NCBI GenBank assembly: GCA_024399655.1
Contig: JAKSNP010000001.1
Span: forward strand, 124,001 to 188,000
Length of the DNA stretch: 64,000 nt
Reading direction: 5' to 3'
Origin: Paludibacteraceae bacterium
Lineage (GTDB): Bacteria > Bacteroidota > Bacteroidia > Bacteroidales > Paludibacteraceae
The notes below the pieces were generated by a model. It was given only the letters and a program-made list of their open reading frames with translations, searched no databases and was not told the DNA's origin. The translations under genes and the position numbers were made by a program. Positions 54,721-63,989 of the stretch are shown in pieces; within the stretch, counting starts at the first letter, position 1, and each line of letters opens with the position of its first letter.

Positions 54721-56176
54721 TCTAACCACCAAACAAACACAGTTACAAAAACTGTCACCCACTCAAATCCAAGTGATCAAAATCTTGGAAATCCCTTCGT
54801 GCGACATGATTAAGCGCATCAACGAGGAACTTCAGGAAAATCCAGCCCTCGCCGAAGGACGGGATCCTGTTCAACAAGATTCAGGTGAGAACGACATGCC
54901 GGATGAAAACGGATATAACGATGAGACCAAGTCCATCGACGACTACAATTATGATGATTATTCCTCCGATGATGATACTCCTGACTATAAACTCTATTCA
55001 TCAAGAGGTGGCGATTCATCATCCACCAACGACATTCCCTTCTCTGTCGGAATGAGTTTCGGAGAATACCTTAAACGCCAGATTTATCTCACAAAAATGG
55101 ACAAGCCGCAACGACATATTGCCAAATTCGTAGTCGGCAATATTGACGAGGACGGCTACTTGAGGCGATCCATAGAAGAATTGGTCGACGATATCAATTT
55201 CAAAGAAGGGTTAAGCGTTTCTGACAGAGAAATGGAAGATATTGTATCCGAAATCAAGCGTTTCGACCCCATAGGTGTAGGTGCTTTCGATCTCTGCGAC
55301 TGCCTTCTCATTCAACTCCGTAACAAGAAACAGACTCCCTCCGTAATCCTTGCTCAAAAAATTCTCAACCAATATTTTGATGAGTTTTCCATGCATCATT
55401 ACGAAAAAATATGTCAAGCGCTCAATATTGACGATGTCACTATTCGAGAAGTCATATCCGAAATCAAAAAATTGAATCCTAAACCCGGTAGCGCATGGGC
55501 CGGAACTGTGTACGACCGACACCAGACTAATGTTATTCCGGATTTTATTGTAGAAAACAACGACGGCCAGTGCAACATTCAACTTTACAACAACGACTTA
55601 CCCGAACTGCACGTCAATCACGAATATACTGAACTTCTAGAAGATTATGCACGCAATCCCAATCAATCGGCAAAAACCAAAGAAGCTGTACGATTTGCGA
55701 AAGCTAAAATCGATGCTGCAAAATGGTTCATCGATGCTATCAGACAGCGTAACGAAACGCTTATGAAAACGATGACAGCAATCGTGAAAGCACAGACCGA
55801 ATTCTTCCAAGAAGGCGACGAAGCGAACCTTAAACCACTAAAGTTGCAAGATATTGCCGACGAAACCAAATATGATGTCAGCACTATTTCACGTGTCAGT
55901 AACTCCAAATATGTACAAACCGAATACGGCATATTTCCGCTCAAATTCTTTTTCTCCGAAAAAATCACCAATAATAACGGAGATGAGATCAGCACACGTG
56001 AATTGAAAAAAGTGGTACGTGAAATCATCGACAAGGAAGATAAATTCAACCCCATCAACGATGATCAACTCGTAGCTATCATGAATCAAAAAGGATATAA
56101 AATTGCACGACGGACCGTGGCTAAATATCGTGAACAACTCGGCATTCCCGTTGCAAGAATGAGAAAAGAAGTATAA
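54707..56176 (+). CDS. rpoN: RNA polymerase sigma-54 factor
   Basis: 489 residues. Region I begins LTTKQTQLQKLSPTQIQVIK, an acidic region II spans about 60-105 (many Asp/Glu/Tyr), and the core-binding and DNA-binding regions follow. The RpoN box ARRTVAKYREQLGIPVARMR lies at the extreme C-terminus. No enhancer-binding activator is encoded in the window. It starts inside the aminotransferase gene. Confidence 0.97.
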   Translation: MSSLNLTTKQTQLQKLSPTQIQVIKILEIPSCDMIKRINEELQENPALAEGRDPVQQDSGENDMPDENGYNDETKSIDDYNYDDYSSDDDTPDYKLYSSRGGDSSSTNDIPFSVGMSFGEYLKRQIYLTKMDKPQRHIAKFVVGNIDEDGYLRRSIEELVDDINFKEGLSVSDREMEDIVSEIKRFDPIGVGAFDLCDCLLIQLRNKKQTPSVILAQKILNQYFDEFSMHHYEKICQALNIDDVTIREVISEIKKLNPKPGSAWAGTVYDRHQTNVIPDFIVENNDGQCNIQLYNNDLPELHVNHEYTELLEDYARNPNQSAKTKEAVRFAKAKIDAAKWFIDAIRQRNETLMKTMTAIVKAQTEFFQEGDEANLKPLKLQDIADETKYDVSTISRVSNSKYVQTEYGIFPLKFFFSEKITNNNGDEISTRELKKVVREIIDKEDKFNPINDDQLVAIMNQKGYKIARRTVAKYREQLGIPVARMRKEV

Positions 56177-56201
56177 GTACACCTTATATATATTATATAA
56201 T

Positions 56202-57182
56202 ATGCGAAAATTTCTGCTCGCCATATTGCTACTTCTTACGGCATCGCTCCATGCACAAAGTTTGAGCGACAAAGCCTACATCTCTATTCTCACCTGTGCT
56301 CCAGGTGACGAACTCTACGCACGATACGGACACACCGCTATCCGTCTTGTTGATCCTGTCAATCATCTTGATTTGGCATTCAACTACGGTGTATTCGATT
56401 TTTATACCGATAATTTCTATTGGAAATTCGTCAAAGGTGACACCTGGTACGAATTGGGGCTCGAGCCTACCGAATTCTTCTTCGATGACTATGACGAAAC
56501 CCGCCCTATCTACGAACAGATTCTCAACCTTACTCCTGAGCAACTCAACAATTTTGTACTGGCTTTGCGCACCAACTACATGCCCGAAAACCGTTCATAT
56601 CTCTATAATTTCGTTTTTGACAACTGCGCTACCCGCCCGCTCAATCTCATTCGCAATATCTACGGCGATTCGCTTTCGTCTTCCTATACAGGACATCAAG
56701 GTGAGACATATCGGCAATATATCCGCAGATACACAGGTAGAGGTTCATGGGCCGACTTCGGAATCAACCTGATTTTCGGTCGACGCGCCATGCATCACAT
56801 GCAAGGCGATGAAGCACTCTTCCTGCCCGAGGAGCTGATGAATTTCCTGCAATCTGCCACCACATCCGACGGACAACCCATAGTCAAACCCGGACAGAAT
56901 ATAGGCACATTCGCCCCAAGACATACTCCTTGGTATGCCACTTGGTATTTCGGTATGGGAATAGCACTTCTGCTTGTCATCGCTATCAGTTGGTTAGGAC
57001 AACATTTCAATCATCGCAACCGATGGTTGGATATCATTTTTGCATGCATTTATGGTATTTTGTTCTTAATTGTGGTATTTTTACGTTTTTTCTCCGTTCA
57101 TCCTCTTGTCGGTTTCGGATGGAGATTATTCCTCATTCCAATCATTTATTTATGCATTCGATACATCTTCAGAGTAAAATAA
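56202..57182 (+). CDS. DUF4105 membrane protein
   Basis: 326 residues. A signal peptide (MRKFLLAILLLLTASLHAQ) is followed by a DUF4105 domain with ELYARYGHTAIRL, NYGVFDF and NFVFDNCATRPLNLI, where a His and a Cys are conserved, as in NlpC/P60-like hydrolases. Three helices follow at the C-terminus (about 245-325). It is probably a periplasmic hydrolase tethered to a membrane; the substrate is unknown. The next gene starts within its last 31 bases. Confidence 0.88.
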   Translation: MRKFLLAILLLLTASLHAQSLSDKAYISILTCAPGDELYARYGHTAIRLVDPVNHLDLAFNYGVFDFYTDNFYWKFVKGDTWYELGLEPTEFFFDDYDETRPIYEQILNLTPEQLNNFVLALRTNYMPENRSYLYNFVFDNCATRPLNLIRNIYGDSLSSSYTGHQGETYRQYIRRYTGRGSWADFGINLIFGRRAMHHMQGDEALFLPEELMNFLQSATTSDGQPIVKPGQNIGTFAPRHTPWYATWYFGMGIALLLVIAISWLGQHFNHRNRWLDIIFACIYGILFLIVVFLRFFSVHPLVGFGWRLFLIPIIYLCIRYIFRVK

Positions 57183-58666
57183 TCATTCTTTTATTGGTTT
57201 GCGTCTGCACTCTACCGCTTCATCCCTCTCCACGTCTCACCGTGGTAGTGGCCGTTGATGGCATGAGTCAGTCAGATCTCAACATGCTCCGCACCTATTG
57301 GCAACAAGGCGGACTTCGCACGCTCAGCGAAGAAGCATATCAAACCCAAGTTACTTTTCCACATCAGGTGTACGGCGGTGATGAAACGCTGGCCACGATG
57401 CTTACCGGCGTCACACCCGACCAGCATAGTCTATGCATGGATTATTACTACAATCGCCGCGACAGGAAGGTATATCCTACACTTAAAGATGATAATTATA
57501 CCGGAATCGGAACATCCGTCCCCTATTCTCCTCAGGCAGTTCTTACTCCAACTATGAGTGACCGACTTCGTATGGCGGAAGGTGATGATGCGGCCATATA
57601 TGCCATCGGATTGCATCCGTCCACTACGATTGTACTCGCAGGACATGCCGCCAATGCATGCTGCTGGCTCCAACAAAATGAAGAAGACGGACATTGGCAG
57701 TGGGCTTCTACCTCTTTCTACCACGACGGACTACCTGCTGCTGCTGACGAAATGAATATGAACGGACATATCAACGAACTTGCCTCTCGCACATGGATGC
57801 CTCGCATGGATATTGCGATGTACAACCGTCCTTCTGCCGAAGAGCGCAAAGCAAAAGGTTTCTCCATATCACAACAGTCATGCCTCACTTCCACACCAGC
57901 AGGCAACACTTTGGTCATCGAATTGGCTTTGGCGCTCCAAGAAAAAAAGAATTTGGGCAAAAACGCAATCCCCGACATGTTGCTGCTTGAACTCACCGTT
58001 TCATCCCCACACGCCACAGCAGATCGTATTCAAACGGCTGAACAGGAAGATATGTATCTCTGGCTCAACCAGGATCTCGGATATCTTATGGAGCAGTTGG
58101 ATCGTCGCATTGGCCATACCAACTACAATATACTAGTCGTCGGGCTTCCCCGTTTGGGGGCGGATGCAAGCAGATTAGCTGATATCAACATGCCCGTACG
58201 CAACTTCAATGTGGAGCAGGCGGCTGCACTCACCAATACCTATTTGATGGCAATTTATGGACACGAAAGATGGGTGGACGGTGGATTCGGACAAAGTATC
58301 TACCTCAATCGTACACTCATTGAGCAGAAACACCAATCGCTTGCCAACATACAACAACAGGTTGCCGACTTCTTGATGGAATTCACGGGCATTCACACCG
58401 CTTTCCCCGCATCTGCAGCCTATCTTAATCCATCCTTGGCCACTTCAATGCACAAACGTTATATCGGTGATGTGATTTTCCGACTTGAATCTGGATGCCA
58501 ACTTACTCATACTTCCTATGTCAACGGACATGAACAGGATTCGCCTATCGATAGGATACTTGACGAACAACCTTCCACTCCCGTTCTCTATTGGTCAGGC
58601 ACTCATTTCACTTTCCCGCAAAGCGATATAAATGCTACTGATATTTTGCGTCTCGTTTTGCCATGA
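57152..58666 (+). CDS. Alkaline-phosphatase-family protein (diverged PafA-like)
   Basis: 504 residues from the ATG at 57152, chosen because it gives a signal peptide (IIILLLVCVCTLPLHP). LTVVVAVDGMSQSD holds the first metal Asp and YGGDETLATMLTGVTPDQHS the presumed Thr nucleophile region. IGLHPSTTIVLAGHAANACCW corresponds to the PafA motif S.KDR.AI..AGH.A..AYW, but the Lys-Asp-Arg part is not kept. The usual DHG metal motif was not found. It may be a diverged or inactive phosphodiesterase. Confidence 0.78.
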   Translation: MHSIHLQSKIIILLLVCVCTLPLHPSPRLTVVVAVDGMSQSDLNMLRTYWQQGGLRTLSEEAYQTQVTFPHQVYGGDETLATMLTGVTPDQHSLCMDYYYNRRDRKVYPTLKDDNYTGIGTSVPYSPQAVLTPTMSDRLRMAEGDDAAIYAIGLHPSTTIVLAGHAANACCWLQQNEEDGHWQWASTSFYHDGLPAAADEMNMNGHINELASRTWMPRMDIAMYNRPSAEERKAKGFSISQQSCLTSTPAGNTLVIELALALQEKKNLGKNAIPDMLLLELTVSSPHATADRIQTAEQEDMYLWLNQDLGYLMEQLDRRIGHTNYNILVVGLPRLGADASRLADINMPVRNFNVEQAAALTNTYLMAIYGHERWVDGGFGQSIYLNRTLIEQKHQSLANIQQQVADFLMEFTGIHTAFPASAAYLNPSLATSMHKRYIGDVIFRLESGCQLTHTSYVNGHEQDSPIDRILDEQPSTPVLYWSGTHFTFPQSDINATDILRLVLP

Positions 58667-58705
58667 CATAACCTAATATCGATAAATCTATTAATTTAAT
58701 CATAT

Positions 58706-59122
58706 ATGTATTTTTACGAAATTAAAGTCAAATACACTAAACAAACAGGAGAAGATAATCCCGTAGCCGTTCCTGAACTCTACTTGGTGGAAGGTATCAA
58801 CTGCACCGATGTTGAAGGTCGTCTTATTGAAGCGATTACACCGTTCGTGGCAGGCGAACTCGAAGTGCTCAGTTGCAAAACCGTTCATTTCTTCGATATC
58901 ATCACCTCGCCAGAAGGAAGTTATTGGTTCAAAGTTCGTGCCGAACTGATTGATGTGGACGATTCCGGTAAAGAAAGACGGAAAGCTGTTTCCATCCTCG
59001 TACAAAGCACAGATATTGCGGCTGCTCTCAAAAGCGCCAAACAATACCTGTCATCATACAACGGAGAGATTACAGCACTTACCATGACAAAAATCATGGA
59101 TGTGCTCCGCGCTGTCAATTAA
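58706..59122 (+). CDS. DUF4494 family protein
   Basis: 138 residues, MYFYEIKVKYTKQTGEDNPV at the start. It is a soluble alpha/beta protein without catalytic motif, recognised as a Bacteroidota family of unknown function. It lies 38 bases upstream of the YggS-type gene. Confidence 0.8.
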   Translation: MYFYEIKVKYTKQTGEDNPVAVPELYLVEGINCTDVEGRLIEAITPFVAGELEVLSCKTVHFFDIITSPEGSYWFKVRAELIDVDDSGKERRKAVSILVQSTDIAAALKSAKQYLSSYNGEITALTMTKIMDVLRAVN

Positions 59123-59160
59123 TTGAATCGTTACTGTTAACCCCTCATACTCACGTTTCA

Positions 59161-59811
59161 ATGACTCCAATTCAGCAACATATAGCCGAAATTCGCAAAA
59201 CACTGCCCGAATCCGTACGATTGGTCTGTGTCAGCAAGTTTCACCCGGAAGAGGAACTAAGACAAGCCTACGATTGCGGTGAACGCGACTTCGGAGAAAG
59301 TCATGTACAGGAACTCTTACGCAAGCAAAACGCACTACCTGCTGATATCCGTTGGCACATGATCGGACATCTCCAAACCAACAAAGTCAAACAGATTGTC
59401 CCGTTTATCCATCTCATCCAGTCGGTCGATAGTATGCATCTGCTCGAAGTAATCAACCGGGAAGCGGCAAAAATCAACCGCGTGGTCAATGTACTTCTTG
59501 AAGTACACGTAGCGCGCGAAGAAAACAAAACAGGCTTCACTCCAGATGAACTGGCCAAAGCGATTGCTATCCTTCCCTCTCTGCCCTTCGTACAGGTTCA
59601 AGGCATAATGGGTATGGCAACGCTCACCGATGACAAGGACGAAATCCGCCGATGCTTCAGTTTGATACGTCAATTGGCTGATTCTGCACCTTGTTTGGAA
59701 GTCATTTCAATGGGAATGAGCCACGACTATACATTGGCCTTGGAAGAAGGTAGCAATATGGTCCGTATCGGCACCACTATCTTCGGACAACGCAACTATT
59801 TAAGAAATTAA
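59161..59811 (+). CDS. YggS-type PLP homeostasis protein
   Basis: 216 residues, single-domain alanine-racemase N-terminal fold. The PLP Lys is in LVCVSKFHPEEEL; FGESHVQE, WHMIGHLQTNK and SMGMSHDY are the conserved motifs. YggS/PLPBP balances free PLP and amino-acid pools. It is 16 bases before the first NSS transporter gene. Confidence 0.95.
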   Translation: MTPIQQHIAEIRKTLPESVRLVCVSKFHPEEELRQAYDCGERDFGESHVQELLRKQNALPADIRWHMIGHLQTNKVKQIVPFIHLIQSVDSMHLLEVINREAAKINRVVNVLLEVHVAREENKTGFTPDELAKAIAILPSLPFVQVQGIMGMATLTDDKDEIRRCFSLIRQLADSAPCLEVISMGMSHDYTLALEEGSNMVRIGTTIFGQRNYLRN

Positions 59812-59827
59812 TAAAAGAAATAATATA

Positions 59828-61216
59828 ATGAGTGAAAACAGAAGTACTTTCGGCAGCAGGTTCGGAGCAATAGCTGCCATTGCAGGCTCAGCTGTCGGAC
59901 TGGGCAATATCTGGAAATTCCCTTATGTAGCAGGTGAGAACGGAGGTGCAGCGTTCCTTCTCATCTACATTGTGATCACGCTGCTCATTTCGCTTCCGGT
60001 CCTGCTCGCTGAATTCGCAATCGGCCGACACGGACGTGGCAACGCATTCCGCTCGTTCGTTAACATCACGGGCAAGAAAGGTGCCGGCGCTATCGGTATT
60101 CTCGAATTGCTGGGCGCTATCTTCGTTCTCGCTTCCTACTGCGTTATTGCAGGATGGTCTTTGGAATACATTTACCAAAGTGTTGCCGGAGGTTTCCATG
60201 GTATGACTCAAGCAGAAATGGATACTAAGTTCGACACATTTGTCGCTTCCGGCTGGCGTCCTATCATGTGGATGATTATCTTCCTGTTTTTCAACGCTTT
60301 TGTATTGGTCAAAGGTGTTTCTAAAGGTATTGAGCGCTGCTCCAAATTCATGATTCCCGCGCTCTTCTGCATTCTCGTCCTGCTGGCAGGCGTCAATCTG
60401 CTCCAACCAGGTTTTCAAGCTGGTGCACACTTCATCTTATGGCCTAATTGGTCTGTCGTTACCGGCAAAACCGTATTGGCTGCACTGGGACAGAGTTTCT
60501 TCTCGCTCAGTATCGGTATGGCCGCTATGATCACCTATGGTAGTTACATCCAACGTCAGGAAAGTCTTACCAGCGTCGGTGTTATTGTTTCGTTGGCCAC
60601 CGTTCTTATGGCAGTCCTCGCTGGTCTGGCTATCTTCCCCAGTGTATTCAGCTATGGCATCGAACCCACTAAAGGCGCCGACCTCGTATTCAAGACACTC
60701 CCGCCGTTGTTTGCTGAACTTCCCGGCGGTTATGTAATCTCGATTCTCTTCTTCATTCTCCTCTTCTTCGCCGCTCTTACCACCTCTCTCAGCATTATGG
60801 AATCGCTGGTCGCATTCTTCTCTGAAGAATTGCATATCAAACGTATCTGGGCATTGGCTATCGGATTCGCTATCATCATTGTTAGTTCCACTTTCTGCGC
60901 TTTGAGCCAGATGCCCGACAGTCAAATCCTGGTAGGAGGAGCCACTTTGTTTGATTGGACCGACAAATTCTGTAGCGCATATATCTTGCCTCTCGGCGGA
61001 CTCGCCTGCGTCGTCCTCTTCGGATGGTTTGTTCCACATTATGTTATCGAGCACGAATTGACTTCCTCCGGCAAAACGCCCCTTTGGATCTACAAATTCC
61101 TAGTCTTCATGATGAAATTTATCTGCCCTGTGGTGATTATCATTCTGTTGGTCAATTGCGTTTTGGACTATTTCGGAATCGATATGATTCAATCGTTTAT
61201 GAATATGTTTGCTTGA
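59828..61216 (+). CDS. Sodium:neurotransmitter symporter family transporter
   Basis: 462 residues with 11 membrane helices by eye. Helix 1 reads AGSAVGLGNIWKFPYVAGEN, the NSS signature, but with Lys where LeuT and most relatives have the gate Arg (WRFPY). Helix 6 region GQSFFSLSIGMAAMITYGSY and helix 8 are typical and would form Na1/Na2. An 11-helix NSS has its C-terminus outside. It probably imports an amino acid or related amine with sodium. It is paralogous to the transporter half of the next gene, 54 bases downstream. Confidence 0.93.
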   Translation: MSENRSTFGSRFGAIAAIAGSAVGLGNIWKFPYVAGENGGAAFLLIYIVITLLISLPVLLAEFAIGRHGRGNAFRSFVNITGKKGAGAIGILELLGAIFVLASYCVIAGWSLEYIYQSVAGGFHGMTQAEMDTKFDTFVASGWRPIMWMIIFLFFNAFVLVKGVSKGIERCSKFMIPALFCILVLLAGVNLLQPGFQAGAHFILWPNWSVVTGKTVLAALGQSFFSLSIGMAAMITYGSYIQRQESLTSVGVIVSLATVLMAVLAGLAIFPSVFSYGIEPTKGADLVFKTLPPLFAELPGGYVISILFFILLFFAALTTSLSIMESLVAFFSEELHIKRIWALAIGFAIIIVSSTFCALSQMPDSQILVGGATLFDWTDKFCSAYILPLGGLACVVLFGWFVPHYVIEHELTSSGKTPLWIYKFLVFMMKFICPVVIIILLVNCVLDYFGIDMIQSFMNMFA

Positions 61217-61270
61217 AAAGCATAAATATATTATATCAATAATCAATATCACTAATCATTTAATTTAATT

Positions 61271-63904
61271 ATGGCACGAAACCAATTTGCCAGTAAATTT
61301 GGCACTATGGCCGCTATTGCCGGTTCGGCAGTCGGTCTGGGTAACATTTGGAGGTTTCCGTATGTAGCCGGCAACAACGGCGGTGCGGCTTTCCTTATCA
61401 TTTACATCGTGATCTGCCTGCTTATTTCTGTTCCGGTTATGCTCTCCGAGTTCGTAATCGGTCGTAAAGGACAAGGCAACACTTATCGCAGCTTCATCAA
61501 CGCCAGCGGCAAAAAAGGCTGGGGCGCTGTCGGCGCAATCGAGATTTTTGCAGGTTTGGTCATTCTGGCCTTCTACTGCGTAGTAGCCGGATGGTCACTT
61601 GAGTACATCTTCCTCAGTTGCTCAGGTCAACTGCAGAGCATCCCCGGCATGGACATCTATCAGCAGATTGCACAAATGGGTGTACGTTTCGATCAGTTTG
61701 TTACACTCGGCGGTACTTACATTTGGGGTATTCCACGTCCTGTATTCTGGACAATCCTCTTCCTCGCGTTCAACTGCGTCGTTCTTGCCTTCGGTGTTTC
61801 CAAAGGTATCGAGCGCTGCTCCAAATTCATGATTCCTGCTCTCTTCTGCATCCTGTTGGTATTGGCTTGCTTCTCCATCCGTCTTGATGGTTTCAAAGCC
61901 GGTGCTGCTTTCCTGCTCAAACCCAATTGGAGCGCCGTTACGGGTCAAACAATTATGGATGCTCTCGGACAGAGTTTCTTCTCCCTATCGCTCGGTATGG
62001 CCGCTATGACCACCTATGGTAGTTATATTCAAAAAGAACAAAGTCTGGTTTCTGTTTCTTTGATCGTTACTTTGGCTACTGTTCTTATGGCCGTGCTCGC
62101 TGGTCTGGCTATCTTCCCCAGCACCTTTACCTATGGTGTTGAAGTCACTTCAGGTCCCGGTCTGGTATTCAAAACTCTTCCCGCTCTCTTCGCTTCTATG
62201 CCCGGTGGCCCTTGGGTAGGACGTATATTCTCTATCCTCTTCTTTATCCTTCTCTTCTTCGCAGCTATCACCTCTTCCTTCTCTCTCCTGGAAGCCGGTA
62301 CTGCTTATATCACCGAAGAATGGCACAGCAAAGCTAAAGAGAATATGAGCCGCCCCGTGGCACTCGTTATCCTCTTCGTCATCGTTGGTTCGCTTTCTAT
62401 TCTCTGCGCACTCAGCCAAATGGATGGTTCTCACCTCTACATTATGGGTTATAGTCTGTTCGATTTCTCCGACAAACTTACTTCCAACATCATCCTGCCT
62501 CTCGGTGGTATTGCTGCTTGTATTCTCGTCGGACAATTGATGAAACGCGATGTTGTTTACAACGAACTTACATCTGACGGTCAGTTCAATGCCACTATCG
62601 TCAAATTCTTCTGCTGGCTCGCTCGCTTCGTTTGCCCGATTGTGATTTTCTATATGTTCATCGCCGGTCTCCGTCCTGCTCAAGCAGCAGCCCCCGCTGT
62701 TGAAAATCAGGCTACCGTAATCAACGCGCTGCCCACTGAAGCTATCGACCCCTGCTGCACCGCAGAATTCAATCGCGCCAATATCATCATCATGCACACT
62801 CCCGGCAACGAACTCTTCAACGGTGTCATCCACCCAGAAGCCGGTTTGTTCCAAGATTATTTTGATGTCAACCAAGCTACTGCTGAACATCAGGCATATA
62901 TCGACCTGCTCCGTCATTGCAATTGCCAGGTTTACACCCTGCGTGACATTCTGCTCAGCATGAATACCGATTCGCTCCGCGCTCTCACGATGCGCTCGCT
63001 CACCTATGTGCCAGAAGATGAATCTTACAAAAGAAGCGTGGTTAAACAGATGAGTCCTGAAGATATGATTCGCTGCATTCTCATGCGTCCTACCGTCACA
63101 CTCACTCCCACTGACAAGAATACTGGCGTTGAGGCTGTCTACACCAGCAACCCTCTCACCAACCTTTTCTTCCTGCACGACCAGAGTATCACTACTCCCC
63201 GTGGCGTCATTATGGGTAAAATGAACTCGCTGCAACGCGCCGACGAAGTCAACCTCGTCAGCCACTGCTATGAAAGCGTCGGTATCAAACCCGTTTATGC
63301 CATCCAAGGTGACAGCGCTTTCCTTGAAGGCGGTGACTATATCCCCTTCGGCAACATCAGCATCATCGGTTGCGGTATGCGTACCAACATGAACGCTATC
63401 AGTCAACTCTTCAACAACGACTGCTTCGGACATGATACGGTTGTGGTTGTTCGTGACCAAATGCTGCGTCAAGATCAGAAACACCTCGATTCATACTTCA
63501 ATGTAATCGACCGTGACCTCGTTACTATGGTTCAGAACCGATATATGGCAAAGGAAAACGAACGCGACTTCCTCACTTGCGACATCTATGTACGCAATCG
63601 CGGACAACATAACGACCTTACCGGTGAATATGTTCTCGCTCAAGAAGCCGTTAATTTCCGTACATGGCTCGAAAATCGTAACATCAACATCATCCCCGTA
63701 TCCTACGAAGATGCACTCATGTATGGTAACTACTACCTTACTATCGCTCCTCGTCACATTTGCGCAGTCAAAGGCCTCAGCAGCAAATTCACCGAAGCTA
63801 TGAACCAATACGGTGTGATGGTTGAGTGGATTAAATCCGAGAACATCAGCAAAGCATACGGAGCTTCTCTTTCGATGGTTCAAGTACTCAATCGTGCTAA
63901 CTAA
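61271..63904 (+). CDS. NSS transporter fused to an arginine-deiminase-like domain
   Basis: 877 residues in one uninterrupted frame. Residues 1-470 are an 11-helix NSS transporter (AGSAVGLGNIWRFPYVAGNN; GQSFFSLSLGMAAMTTYGSY). After helix 11 comes a short linker, GLRPAQAAAPAVENQ, that looks like a signal-peptidase region. Residues about 500-877 are collinear with the lipoprotein deiminase at 41256. Asp637, Glu686, Asp689, His738 and Asp740 match the catalytic set, but the nucleophile site reads SLSM with Ser868 instead of HCM, and FMRD is FLHD. The 11-helix count puts this domain in the periplasm. Inference: a non-catalytic substrate-binding or gating domain on a sodium symporter. Confidence 0.92.
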   Translation: MARNQFASKFGTMAAIAGSAVGLGNIWRFPYVAGNNGGAAFLIIYIVICLLISVPVMLSEFVIGRKGQGNTYRSFINASGKKGWGAVGAIEIFAGLVILAFYCVVAGWSLEYIFLSCSGQLQSIPGMDIYQQIAQMGVRFDQFVTLGGTYIWGIPRPVFWTILFLAFNCVVLAFGVSKGIERCSKFMIPALFCILLVLACFSIRLDGFKAGAAFLLKPNWSAVTGQTIMDALGQSFFSLSLGMAAMTTYGSYIQKEQSLVSVSLIVTLATVLMAVLAGLAIFPSTFTYGVEVTSGPGLVFKTLPALFASMPGGPWVGRIFSILFFILLFFAAITSSFSLLEAGTAYITEEWHSKAKENMSRPVALVILFVIVGSLSILCALSQMDGSHLYIMGYSLFDFSDKLTSNIILPLGGIAACILVGQLMKRDVVYNELTSDGQFNATIVKFFCWLARFVCPIVIFYMFIAGLRPAQAAAPAVENQATVINALPTEAIDPCCTAEFNRANIIIMHTPGNELFNGVIHPEAGLFQDYFDVNQATAEHQAYIDLLRHCNCQVYTLRDILLSMNTDSLRALTMRSLTYVPEDESYKRSVVKQMSPEDMIRCILMRPTVTLTPTDKNTGVEAVYTSNPLTNLFFLHDQSITTPRGVIMGKMNSLQRADEVNLVSHCYESVGIKPVYAIQGDSAFLEGGDYIPFGNISIIGCGMRTNMNAISQLFNNDCFGHDTVVVVRDQMLRQDQKHLDSYFNVIDRDLVTMVQNRYMAKENERDFLTCDIYVRNRGQHNDLTGEYVLAQEAVNFRTWLENRNINIIPVSYEDALMYGNYYLTIAPRHICAVKGLSSKFTEAMNQYGVMVEWIKSENISKAYGASLSMVQVLNRAN

Positions 63905-63911
63905 TCGATAC

Positions 63912-63956
63912 AAATTTGTAAAAAAATGCCCATCACGGGCATTTTTTTACAAATTT
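63912..63956. terminator. Bidirectional terminator after the fusion gene
   Basis: A perfect 20-bp inverted repeat (63912-63931 with 63937-63956) around the loop ATCAC. The stem ends in GCCC/GGGC next to the loop and has A7/T7 tracts outside it, so it acts in both directions. Confidence 0.93.
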
Positions 63957-63957
63957 A

Positions 63958-63989
63958 TTTGGCTAATCCAAAAAAAAGCAGTACCTTTG
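63958..63989 (+). promoter_or_regulatory. Strong promoter for the next operon
   Basis: TTTG at 63958-63961, a 20-base spacer, then TACCTTTG at 63982-63989, with A-tract, GCAG and CACGC. It reads out of the window. Confidence 0.87.

Noticed and set aside
62150..63484. 444-residue - strand frame opposite the fusion gene
   Set aside because: It is antisense to a gene whose two domains are both recognisable; no independent evidence.
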